In this document: positions 1-5,815 of the stretch, one piece after another | Layout: each line of letters starts with the position of its first letter | Position numbering within the stretch: position 1 is the first letter of the stretch | Source of the DNA: an uncultured Hungatella sp. | GTDB taxonomy: Bacteria; Bacillota; Clostridia; Lachnospirales; Lachnospiraceae | Length of the DNA: 7,162 nt | Assembly: GCA_910577935.1 (NCBI GenBank) | Contig: CAJTOT010000064.1 | Location: forward strand, 1-7,162 | Reading direction: 5' to 3' | The notes under the pieces: generated by a model | The model's database searches: none | The model's input: only the letters and a program-made list of their open reading frames with translations | What the model was told of the DNA's origin: nothing | Program-made: the position numbers and the translations under genes

Positions 1-287
1 GTCCGGACAGCTTTCGATACGGTAACGTCATTCCAGGCGGAGTGATCATAGGTATCCGTTTTGAGTGTATAATAAAATGCGTTAAGCGAGGTATGGGACA
101 GTTTGGAAATCACATGGCTGTGGGCAAATCGTACGGAGCGGAAAATATCCAGAGTCAAAATGGAGATAACCAACAGGAACAGGTTTCTGGCGGTTGGTCT
201 GGAGGCAGCGGCAAAATAATCCTGAAAATATAAAAACAGTCTGTTAAAAACGGAATCTTTAAGGTATAATAAGCGGTAGATACAAAC
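1..287 (-). CDS. Transposase, DDE type, N-terminal part (runs off left edge)
   Basis: The minus-strand frame is open from 287 to the window edge and reads like the helical N-terminal region of a DDE transposase. It has a segment around NRLFLYFQDYF, a hydrophobic RNLFLLVISILTLDIFRS stretch, then HTSLNAFYYTLKTD followed by a W-N-D motif. This order resembles IS4-like transposases, but the catalytic DDE part lies outside the window, so the family is not certain. The start is unresolved. No ATG, GTG or TTG lies in frame ahead of the conserved part. The nearest ATG (291-289) is in another frame and stops after ten codons. Either a one-base change near 279-288 has broken the gene, or it uses a rare start such as the ATC at 281-279. 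A hairpin and a -10 box cover this start region. Confidence 0.6.
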
Positions 288-354
288 TCATCTCTTTTCG
301 TATGGATTTTTGTTTAGTCGCTTAAATTATACCGCAAAGAGATCGAGTTTGTAT
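280..354 (-). promoter_or_regulatory. Inverted repeat around transposase start, with -10 box in the loop
   Basis: The arms 280-297 and 336-354 are complementary over 18 base pairs with one unpaired base. On the minus strand the downstream arm contains the purine-rich stretch and ATG at the head of the transposase frame. Between the arms a minus-strand TATAAT (331-326) is a plausible -10 box, although no good -35 box sits 16-18 bp upstream. A transcript starting near 319 would lack the upstream arm and leave the start region free. A transcript entering from outside the element would contain both arms and hide it. That geometry matches the read-through protection known from IS10 and IS50; its action here is inferred. 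Confidence 0.5.
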
Positions 355-398
355 TTTATTTTTCAAAAGTTAAAAAGTTGTAAACTGGTGAATATACA

Positions 399-427
399 TT
401 GTAAGCAGCAGGCAAATATTTTATAAT
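399..427 (+). promoter_or_regulatory. Candidate promoter of the AraC-family gene
   Basis: TTGTAA (399-404, four of six matches to the -35 consensus) and a perfect TATAAT (422-427) are separated by 17 bp. Transcription would start near 434, giving a leader of about 28 nt before the ATG at 462. The surrounding 300-450 stretch is strongly AT-rich. A second TTGTAA lies at 378-383, exactly 21 bp upstream of the first. Confidence 0.6.
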
Positions 428-461
428 CAGGTATAAATCAGAAGCCGCAAAGGAGATCTTT

Positions 462-1427
462 ATGAAATCAGACAAAAGAGATGATGGCTGGTTAACCGGA
501 AGAAGTTATATTTGTGAGAAAATGAACAGAGAGCATATGATAAAAGCGGCATACAGGTCGTTTACGGCAGCCCCGTGGAAGACGGACGAGGCATACCGGG
601 AGATTGAGCCGGCGTCTCCCGGCCTGGCAGGGATTGTGCGGTGTTTCTGGGGAAGCGGCAGGCCCTACCGCAGGGCGGAGGGCAGCGTTTGCCCCACCAT
701 AGTGGTTCCGGATACCTGCGCGGATATCATCTACCGGATTGACCATACAGAGAACACTGTCACCGGCAGCTTCTGCGGAATCAGCGACACCAGCTTTGTA
801 AACTATGAAAACATAAAGCCGGACCACCTGGTCTCCATATTTGCCATCCGTTTTTACGGGTGGGGCACAGCCATGTTCTCTGAGGATTCCTTAAAGGGCA
901 CGTTGAACGGATGCTGTGCCGTGGGGGAAAGGTTTGGCTGGCTGGACAGACGGCTGAGTCGGCAGCTGTTTGAAAAAGACACTCTGGAGGAGAGGAGCCG
1001 CGTGGCCGAACAACTGCTTCTTGAGCGGAGGCCATGGCCGGACAGGTCGGGGAGTCAGGAGACCGTGGACGGAGCAGTGGCGAGGATTCTCATGAGAAAA
1101 GGAAGTCTGGGCGCCGCGGAGCTGGCAGAGGAATGCTTTGTCAGCAGCCGGCAGCTGGAGCGGCTGTTTCAGGAATATATGGGAATTCCCCCGAAAAAGC
1201 TCTGCGGCCTGGTGCGCTACCAGTGCCTGTGGAACGAGATTCTGAGAAATCCGGATTTTAACATGCTGGATGCGGTTTATAAGTTGGGATACACGGACCA
1301 GTCCCACCTCATGCGGGAGTTTAAGCGCTATCATACCATGGATATTAAAAGCGCGGTGAGATATGCCAGGCTCAACACCCCTGAAATACATGTCGGAAAT
1401 ATACAATACAGCGTGGGCGATTCGTGA
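462..1427 (+). CDS. AraC-family transcriptional regulator
   Basis: This is a DNA-binding regulator of 321 residues. The N-terminal part (about residues 48-150, PASPGLAGIVRCFW onward, with VVPDTCADIIY) resembles the DUF6597-type sensor domain often found in this family. The C-terminal part carries the AraC double helix-turn-helix: helix pair one around residues 215-240 (LAEECFVSSRQLERLFQEYMG) and helix pair two around 264-295, with the characteristic AVYKLGYTDQSHLMREFKRY. The start at 462 is supported by AGGAG at 451-455 with 6-nt spacing; a later in-frame ATG at 522 has only a weak site. The effector is unknown. It sits upstream of the VOC-DUF3795 gene on the same strand, so it may control itself or that neighbour, but nothing proves the target. 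Confidence 0.93.
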   Translation: MKSDKRDDGWLTGRSYICEKMNREHMIKAAYRSFTAAPWKTDEAYREIEPASPGLAGIVRCFWGSGRPYRRAEGSVCPTIVVPDTCADIIYRIDHTENTVTGSFCGISDTSFVNYENIKPDHLVSIFAIRFYGWGTAMFSEDSLKGTLNGCCAVGERFGWLDRRLSRQLFEKDTLEERSRVAEQLLLERRPWPDRSGSQETVDGAVARILMRKGSLGAAELAEECFVSSRQLERLFQEYMGIPPKKLCGLVRYQCLWNEILRNPDFNMLDAVYKLGYTDQSHLMREFKRYHTMDIKSAVRYARLNTPEIHVGNIQYSVGDS

Positions 1428-1444
1428 TAAGGTGGTAACAGATT

Positions 1445-1467
1445 CCATGTCACATGGACATCCCATG
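1445..1467. promoter_or_regulatory. CATG palindrome cluster between AraC and VOC genes
   Basis: CCATGT and ACATGG form a perfect 6+6 palindrome around C1451. A second overlapping palindrome uses CATGG (1453-1457) and CCATG (1463-1467). The cluster lies 18 bp after the AraC stop codon and upstream of the next gene, where an operator would be expected. No convincing -35/-10 pair was found beside it, so its role is speculative. Confidence 0.3.
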
Positions 1468-1473
1468 CTTCCT

Positions 1474-1490
1474 GTCCGCTGCAAACGGAC
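1474..1490 (+). other. Small hairpin in the AraC-VOC gap
   Basis: GTCCG (1474-1478) and CGGAC (1486-1490) can form a 5-bp stem with a 7-nt loop. No T-tract follows, so it is not a standard intrinsic terminator. It may be chance. Confidence 0.25.
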
Positions 1491-1517
1491 GAGAAGATGT
1501 CACGAAAATCATCTGAA

Positions 1518-1523
1518 AAGGAG
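1518..1523 (+). promoter_or_regulatory. Ribosome binding site deciding the VOC-DUF3795 start
   Basis: AAGGAG ends 9 nt before ATG 1533 but only 3 nt before ATG 1527, and it lies inside the frame if translation began at ATG 1497. The spacing favours 1533. The protein then begins MKYCNTLIAVKD, the usual beginning of a VOC domain. Confidence 0.75.
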
Positions 1524-1532
1524 AGAATGGTT

Positions 1533-2312
1533 ATGAAGTATTGTAATACGCTGATCGCTGTAAAGGATATGTCTGCTTCCCTTAAGTTTTATACAGAGCT
1601 GTTTGGCCTGGAGGTAGCGGCTGATTTCGGGTGGTGCAAGGCGCTTACCTGCGGGCTCACCTTGCAGGAGCATTTTGACGAGATTGCCCGGTTTCCGCAG
1701 GAAACCATGAAGTTTCGTTCCAATACCATGGAGCTGTATTTTGAGACAGAAGATTTCGACGGGTTTATAGCCCTTTTGGAGGCCTATCCTCAGGTGGAAC
1801 GCCTCCATGAGGCGGAGACATTCCCCTGGCTCCAGAGAGGAATCCGCATCTATGACCCCGACGGACACCTGATCGAGGTGTCGGAGAGCATGTACACTGT
1901 GGCATGCAGGGAATTTGAAAAGGGCGCGGAGGTGTCGGAGACCGCCAGGCGGATCCGGCATCCCCTTGAGGTGGTGCAGACATGGCATGAGCAGTACCAG
2001 GCTTCCCGAAATGCGTCCCAGGACCAGGAGTTCAGCGTGTGCGGCGCGGACTGCGCCGCCTGTTACTGTTACGGGAAGATGTGCCGGGGCTGCAATGCCT
2101 GCGGCGGCAGGGTGTTCCATGCGCCGGAGGGGAAGGCCTGCCCCATCTATGAGTGCGTCGTGAACCATAAGGGGCTGAAGGACTGCGGCCGGTGCGGCGA
2201 AGTTCCCTGCCATATCTGGAAGGACACCAGAGACCCCAAGTATACCGATGAGGAATTTGCCGAGAATGTGAGAGGGCGCATGGAGGCGCTGAAGAAGAAA
2301 AAATTGATGTAA
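1533..2312 (+). CDS. VOC (glyoxalase-like) domain fused to cysteine-rich DUF3795 domain
   Basis: The 259-residue protein has two parts. Residues 1-120 form a vicinal-oxygen-chelate (glyoxalase/bleomycin-resistance) domain: KDMSASLKFYTELFGLEV at the start, ELYFETEDFDGF in the middle and IRIYDPDGHLIEVSE at the end. A helical linker (about 121-155, SETARRIRHPLEVVQTW) follows, resembling the tail seen on related Lachnospiraceae VOC proteins. Residues 170-226 carry twelve cysteines in groups (CGADCAACYCYGKMCRGCNACGG, then CPIYEC, then CGRCGEVPC), matching the DUF3795 family, which probably binds zinc or an iron-sulfur cluster. The substrate is unknown. DUF3795 is often a stand-alone protein, so the fusion is notable. 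No clear promoter was found directly upstream, so it may be read through from the AraC gene. Confidence 0.85.
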   Translation: MKYCNTLIAVKDMSASLKFYTELFGLEVAADFGWCKALTCGLTLQEHFDEIARFPQETMKFRSNTMELYFETEDFDGFIALLEAYPQVERLHEAETFPWLQRGIRIYDPDGHLIEVSESMYTVACREFEKGAEVSETARRIRHPLEVVQTWHEQYQASRNASQDQEFSVCGADCAACYCYGKMCRGCNACGGRVFHAPEGKACPIYECVVNHKGLKDCGRCGEVPCHIWKDTRDPKYTDEEFAENVRGRMEALKKKKLM

Positions 2313-2315
2313 TGC

Positions 2316-2344
2316 TTGACGATACATCAAAAGGGTGGTAGAAT
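2316..2344 (+). promoter_or_regulatory. Promoter of the cupin gene
   Basis: TTGACG (2316-2321) and TAGAAT (2339-2344) are separated by exactly 17 bp, each matching the sigma-A consensus at five of six positions. Transcription would start near 2351, leaving a leader of about 40 nt. The -35 box begins 4 nt after the VOC-DUF3795 stop codon, so the cupin is separately transcribed. Confidence 0.75.
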
Positions 2345-2354
2345 ATGATGTATC
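2321..2354. promoter_or_regulatory. Perfect 9-bp inverted repeat over the cupin promoter, likely operator
   Basis: GATACATCA (2321-2329) is exactly complementary to TGATGTATC (2346-2354), with a 16-bp gap. The left arm begins at the last base of the -35 box. The right arm covers the expected start of transcription, and the -10 box lies between them. A dimeric repressor or activator bound here would contact both sides of the polymerase site. The regulator is unknown. Confidence 0.5.
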
Positions 2355-2390
2355 AACAAACATTACAACGAATAACGGAGGTAAACAATC

Positions 2391-2741
2391 ATGGCAAATT
2401 TCAGCAAGGTTCATGTGGCCCGGGACGCCAGGACAGAACTTCACGACAAGCTGTCCCTGACAGGAGCGGAGGTGAGCATAAACCATCTGCCCGCAGGCGC
2501 CAGCGTGCCTTTTGTCCACGCCCATAAGAACAACGAGGAAATCTACGGTGTTCTGGAGGGGAGAGGGAAAGCGGTCGTGGACGGAGAGGAAGTGGAACTT
2601 GAAGCCGGGGACTGGCTTCGCATAGCTCCGGCCGGAAAAAGGCAGTTCTTCGCGGCAGAGGATTCCCCCATCAGTTTTATATGCATCCAGGTGAAAGAGA
2701 ACTCCCTGGGAGACTACACCAGAGACGACGCGGTGGTTTAA
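2391..2741 (+). CDS. Small single-domain cupin protein
   Basis: This 116-residue protein is a single cupin_2 beta-barrel. Motif 1 is clear: G36, then H43-x-H45-xxx-E49 and G57 (AGASVPFVHAHKNNEEIYGVLEG), giving three of the usual metal ligands. Motif 2 is GDWLRIAPAGKRQ (73-85), where the usual fourth ligand histidine is replaced by Gln85. The protein could bind metal through three residues or have a changed activity. Cupins of this size are often sugar- or small-molecule-binding enzymes or sensors; no specific substrate can be named. Start support is GGAGG at 2377-2381, 9 nt before the ATG. It has its own promoter with an inverted repeat, and a long hairpin follows the stop. Confidence 0.9.
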   Translation: MANFSKVHVARDARTELHDKLSLTGAEVSINHLPAGASVPFVHAHKNNEEIYGVLEGRGKAVVDGEEVELEAGDWLRIAPAGKRQFFAAEDSPISFICIQVKENSLGDYTRDDAVV

Positions 2742-2755
2742 GCATTTTCGGAAGA

Positions 2756-2813
2756 CATCCAAACACAGGCAGGATTTCGGCTGGCAGGCGGGAATCCTGC
2801 CTGTGTTTGGATG
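2756..2813. repeat. Perfect 21-bp inverted repeat (long hairpin) after the cupin gene
   Basis: The arms 2756-2776 and 2793-2813 are fully complementary over 21 bp, with a 16-nt loop (2777-2792). No T-tract follows on either strand, so it is not a classical intrinsic terminator. It begins 14 nt after the cupin stop and would form a very stable structure at the 3' end of that mRNA, either stabilising it or ending transcription without a U-tract. Confidence 0.8.
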
Positions 2814-2824
2814 CAGGCGCCTGC
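2813..2824. repeat. 12-bp perfect palindrome
   Basis: GCAGGCGCCTGC is self-complementary and directly abuts the 21-bp inverted repeat, sharing base 2813. It may be a protein-binding site or the scar of a small mobile repeat. Confidence 0.45.
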
Positions 2825-2848
2825 TCACCGGGAATCTGCCGGGGAGGA

Positions 2849-2877
2849 TTGAATTTTAGGAGAGACAGTGGTAAATT
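2849..2877 (+). promoter_or_regulatory. Weak candidate promoter of the kinase/J-domain operon
   Basis: TTGAAT (2849-2854) and TAAATT (2872-2877) are spaced by 17 bp, each matching the consensus at four of six positions. They lie between the long hairpin and the ATG at 2914. Confidence 0.35.
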
Positions 2878-2913
2878 TAGCAGAGAGGAAGACTAAGCCT
2901 GGGGAGGGATAAA

Positions 2914-3423
2914 ATGTTTCAAAAAATAATCGTTGTCGGAAGCCCCGGCGCCGGAAAAAGCACATTTTCAAGAAAATTAAGAGATGCCACAGGCCTCCCG
3001 CTGTACTATCTGGATATGCTGTGGCACCGCCCCGACAGGACCACTGTTTCAAGACAGGAATTCGACGGGAGATTAAAAGAGATTCTTATGGGGGACCGAT
3101 GGATCATAGACGGAAACTACGGCCGGACCCTTGAGACCCGTCTAAAGTACTGCGACACGGTGTTTCTGCTGGATTTTCCCTTGGAGGTGTGTCTTGCGGG
3201 GGCGATGTCCAGAATCGGAAAGGAGCGGGAGGACCTGCCGTGGCACGAGACAGAATTTGACAGCGGATTCAGACAGTTTATCATAGATTTTCCCGAAAAA
3301 GATCTGCCCCGGATATATGAGTCCATAGAAAAATTCAGGGAAGACAGACAGGTGATTATTTTTAAGTCCAGAGAAGAGTCGGAAGATTATCTGAAAAAAT
3401 GGACAGACACAGGCAAAGGATAG
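2914..3423 (+). CDS. P-loop kinase-like protein (adenylate kinase/FlaR-related)
   Basis: This 169-residue protein has a Walker A motif at residues 9-17 (GSPGAGKST) directly after the first beta strand, as in small nucleotide kinases. YYLDMLWHRPD (31-41), RWIIDGNYGRTLETRL (62-77), DTVFLLDFP (81-89) and an arginine-bearing LID-like stretch (MSRIGKERED, 98-107) follow in the order typical of the proteins annotated as AAA family ATPase, adenylate kinase-like or DNA topology modulation protein FlaR. Length fits the family (about 170-180). The phosphate acceptor is not known. GGGGAGG at 2901-2907 lies 6 nt before the ATG. The stop is 6 nt ahead of the J-domain gene, so the two are probably co-transcribed. 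Confidence 0.85.
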   Translation: MFQKIIVVGSPGAGKSTFSRKLRDATGLPLYYLDMLWHRPDRTTVSRQEFDGRLKEILMGDRWIIDGNYGRTLETRLKYCDTVFLLDFPLEVCLAGAMSRIGKEREDLPWHETEFDSGFRQFIIDFPEKDLPRIYESIEKFREDRQVIIFKSREESEDYLKKWTDTGKG

Positions 3424-3429
3424 GATGAG

Positions 3430-4539
3430 ATGACGCGAAAAGAAGCACAGGCTGTCCTGGAGATAACAGGCCAGGCGGACAGCAGAACCATAAAATCCAG
3501 CTTCCGGAAACTGATGGCCCGGCATCATCCCGACGCTGCAGGCTCCGAGAGCCCGGAAGTCCTGAGGAGAGCCCAGTTGATCAACGAAGCCTACTCCACG
3601 CTCCGGGGAACTTCTGAGGCGGGACAGACGGCATTTACAGAGAAGAAGGCGGCACGGAAAGAGAAGGCGGCACGGAAAGAGAAGACGGCATGGAAAGGGA
3701 AGACAGCGGAACACGCCTTCACAGAGAGGACTATATACCGGGCGTTTTCCCCGTGGGAGGGGGCCGGGCCCATATATGAGGAGGCGGCAAGAGGAAAATA
3801 TGAGTGGGACCCGGATCTGGAGGATTTCGGATGCCTGTTGAAAAGCGTGAATGAGGCCGCCGCGGAACTGCTGGAAGAGGCGGAGCGCCGAAGGGGAGAT
3901 GGATGGGGAGACGAGCGGCGGGGAGTCGGGCGGAAGGAGGACGAGCATCGGCGGGAAGGCGGGAGAGAGGGCAGGTTTCTCTGCCAGGCGGAGCTGTTTC
4001 ATCTGCTGGCAGGCCAGTTTATCAGGCCGGTTTACTGTCTGGAGAAACTGGCGGTCCCGGAGGCGGGTAATGAGCCGGGAGGAGACACCTGTTCTGCCGT
4101 CCGGGAAAAGGCGCCTGCACGGATATACAAATTCCGGGGATTTCTGGGGGCAAAAGGGAGCGACAGGACATGGGGAGCCGTGACGGGGGTGAAAAAGGGA
4201 GATGTATTAAAGGCAGCGTCCCTTGTGAATAACCGTCTGGCGGTTTCCGACGGGAAGGGCTCGCCGCTGGGGCATCTCTCCCTGGCGGAGGACCAGTGGT
4301 ACTATATCGTGATCCCCATACTTCAGCGCCGTCTGGCCCAGGTGAAATTAGTGGCGGAACATATAGAAATAGAGAAAAACCGCCGCCCCCGCCGGGCGAG
4401 GGTTCATGTGAATCTGTATCTGCGGATAGAAAAAATAGAGGAGCTGCGGGAGGACGCGGACCTGGAGGGGAACACCGAAAGAAACCGCCGGATTCGCCAG
4501 GTTTTAGATCAATACGAGGCGTATATCCGGCGGGATTAA
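3430..4539 (+). CDS. J-domain protein with repeat linker and unknown C-terminal domain
   Basis: The 369-residue protein starts with a J domain (about 4-60) containing the HPD motif at residues 33-35 (RKLMARHHPDA) and the later INEAYSTLRG helix. It should therefore stimulate a DnaK/Hsp70 chaperone. No Gly/Phe region, zinc fingers or DnaJ C-terminal domain follows, so it is not DnaJ itself. Residues 72-92 are a Lys/Arg/Ala repeat (AARKEK units), and 148-184 is a charged, disordered-looking stretch. The C-terminal half (about 186-369) is folded-looking: GFLGAKGSDRTWGAVTGVKKGDV, then QWYYIVIPILQRRLAQVKL, then VHVNLYLRIEKIEEL. I do not recognise it. It probably selects the client. Translation likely depends on the kinase gene, which ends 6 nt upstream. 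The gene converges with ldh 15 bp downstream. Confidence 0.85.
   Translation: MTRKEAQAVLEITGQADSRTIKSSFRKLMARHHPDAAGSESPEVLRRAQLINEAYSTLRGTSEAGQTAFTEKKAARKEKAARKEKTAWKGKTAEHAFTERTIYRAFSPWEGAGPIYEEAARGKYEWDPDLEDFGCLLKSVNEAAAELLEEAERRRGDGWGDERRGVGRKEDEHRREGGREGRFLCQAELFHLLAGQFIRPVYCLEKLAVPEAGNEPGGDTCSAVREKAPARIYKFRGFLGAKGSDRTWGAVTGVKKGDVLKAASLVNNRLAVSDGKGSPLGHLSLAEDQWYYIVIPILQRRLAQVKLVAEHIEIEKNRRPRRARVHVNLYLRIEKIEELREDADLEGNTERNRRIRQVLDQYEAYIRRD
3645..3698 (+). repeat. Three 18-bp tandem repeats inside the J-domain gene
   Basis: Units 3645-3662 and 3663-3680 are identical; 3681-3698 is a diverged third copy, and the first part of a fourth follows. Being a multiple of three they keep the frame and add a basic AARKEK-type segment. 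Such repeats can vary in number between strains by slippage. Confidence 0.85.
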
Positions 4540-4554
4540 CGGCTCGGTCCGCGG

Positions 4555-5514
4555 TTACGGGGCAGGCATTACCGCCAGTTCCTCGTAGCTGTCTCTCAGA
4601 ACCTTGCAGGACTCGTTCAGCCTCTCGGTCTCTTCCTGCGTCAGAGACAGCTTCAGCACCCGCTGGACTCCGTTTTTATTGATAATGCAGGGAACTCCGG
4701 AAAATACATCTGCCTGCCCGTATTCCCCTCTCAGCATGGCGGACACGGTGAGAACGCTGTTCTCGTCTCCGAGAATGGCCCTGGTTATCCGGGTCATGGC
4801 CATGCCGATGCCGTAGTAGGTGGCATTTTTCGCCTCGATAATCTTGTAGGCAGCCCCCTGCACTTCTTTTTCCAGCTCTTTCAGCCGTTCTCTGTCGATC
4901 TCCGGGTTCTCACCGCACAATTCTATAATGGATTTGGTTGCCACCTGGGCCTGGCTCCAGGGCACAAATTCGCTGTCTCCGTGCTCGCCCATGACGTAGG
5001 CGTGGACATTTCTCGGGTCAACCCGCAGGTACTCTCCCAGGAGATATCTGAGCCGTGCCGTGTCCAGGGCCGTGCCGGTGCCGAGAACCTTTCTGGGGTT
5101 AAATCCCGACAGCACACAGGTGATCTTCGTCATGATATCCACCGGGTTGGTGGCCACGAGAAAGATTCCGTCAAAGCCCGACGCGGCCACCGGCTCGACG
5201 ATGGACCGGAACACCTTGGCATTCCGCCGGAGAAGGGCCAGCCGGGTCTCCCCCGGCCGCTGGGCCACTCCCGCGCAGATGACCACGATGTCCGCATCCC
5301 GGCAGTCATCGTATTCTCCGGCGTAGATTTTCATGTTGGAGGCGGAGAAGGCAAGGCCGTGGTTTAAGTCCATGGCCTCCCCCTCCGCTTTCTTCTTATC
5401 CAGGTCGATGAGCACCAGCTCGTCGCATACATTCTGGTTCAGGAGAGAGTAGGCATAGCTCATCCCCACCATCCCCGTGCCGACCAGCGCCACCTTCCGC
5501 TTGTCATTTACCAT
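4555..5514 (-). CDS. ldh: L-lactate dehydrogenase
   Basis: This cytoplasmic enzyme reduces pyruvate to L-lactate with NADH, regenerating NAD in fermentation. The 319-residue length is standard. The Rossmann motif is GTGMVG (12-17), with Asp37 at the end of the second strand preferring NAD. The substrate loop AQRPGETR has Gln85, which marks lactate rather than malate specificity, with Arg86 and Arg91. N123, D151/R154 (LDTARLRY) and catalytic His178 in GEHGDSE complete the active site. Malate dehydrogenase would have Arg where Gln85 stands, so the call is firm. The ATG at 5514 is preceded by AGAGGT (5526-5521) at 7-nt spacing. The gene stands alone, convergent with the J-domain gene. No clear promoter or terminator was found. 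Confidence 0.96.
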   Translation of the reverse strand: MVNDKRKVALVGTGMVGMSYAYSLLNQNVCDELVLIDLDKKKAEGEAMDLNHGLAFSASNMKIYAGEYDDCRDADIVVICAGVAQRPGETRLALLRRNAKVFRSIVEPVAASGFDGIFLVATNPVDIMTKITCVLSGFNPRKVLGTGTALDTARLRYLLGEYLRVDPRNVHAYVMGEHGDSEFVPWSQAQVATKSIIELCGENPEIDRERLKELEKEVQGAAYKIIEAKNATYYGIGMAMTRITRAILGDENSVLTVSAMLRGEYGQADVFSGVPCIINKNGVQRVLKLSLTQEETERLNESCKVLRDSYEELAVMPAP

Positions 5515-5711
5515 ATTCAGACCTCTTTCTTTGTTGGAATTGTTTGAGCCTTACTTTCTCAGTATGGCAGAGACCGGGAGAAATATACCTTGGCGGAGAG
5601 GGCGAAAGGGGAAGAGAAACAGCCGTTTTCATTCGGGGGGAGAATATCTTTAAGTCCCGCCTGGGGAGCCTGGACAGCCCTGTGGCCGGCCTGGACGGCA
5701 GCAGGCAACCA

Positions 5712-5757
5712 AGCCCATTTTGGGCTCGTCCCACTCTGGGAGCCGCAGATCAGCGGC
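5712..5757. other. Three consecutive small hairpins
   Basis: AGCCCA/TGGGCT (5712-5726, 6 bp, 3-nt loop), TCCCA/TGGGA (5729-5741, 5 bp, 3-nt loop) and GCCGC/GCGGC (5742-5757, 5 bp, 6-nt loop) follow one another with at most 2 nt between them. Such packing suggests a folded RNA or a protein-binding DNA array. The sequence does not show which strand is transcribed. Confidence 0.45.
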
Positions 5758-5815
5758 CCGCAGCCTGATATCGTACTCCGCTATGCCAGATAGGCCGATT
5801 TTCCGTTTTGAAACC

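Noticed and set aside
42..233. Plus-strand frame of 63 codons
   Set aside because: It lies opposite the better supported transposase frame, has no ribosome site and resembles no family.
1509..2828. Very long minus-strand open frame (439 codons)
   Set aside because: It is antisense to both the VOC-DUF3795 and cupin genes and crosses the cupin promoter and the long hairpin. The long opening is explained by codon use of the real genes.
2681..2896. Plus-strand frame over the cupin end and hairpin
   Set aside because: It reads through the inverted repeat in a frame different from the cupin and has no family resemblance.
3645..3698. CRISPR-like repeat array
   Set aside because: The 18-bp units are directly adjacent without spacers and lie inside a coding sequence, so they are ordinary tandem repeats.
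3142..4002. Minus-strand open frame of 286 codons
   Set aside because: It is antisense to the kinase and J-domain genes, and its repeated CRLLFP units mirror the tandem repeats of the J-domain gene.
4981..5367. Plus-strand frames opposite ldh
   Set aside because: They are shadows of the ldh gene, whose motifs are complete along the whole length.
5581..5600. Minus-strand TATATT as -10 box of ldh
   Set aside because: No acceptable -35 box lies 16-18 bp upstream, so the ldh promoter is left unassigned.
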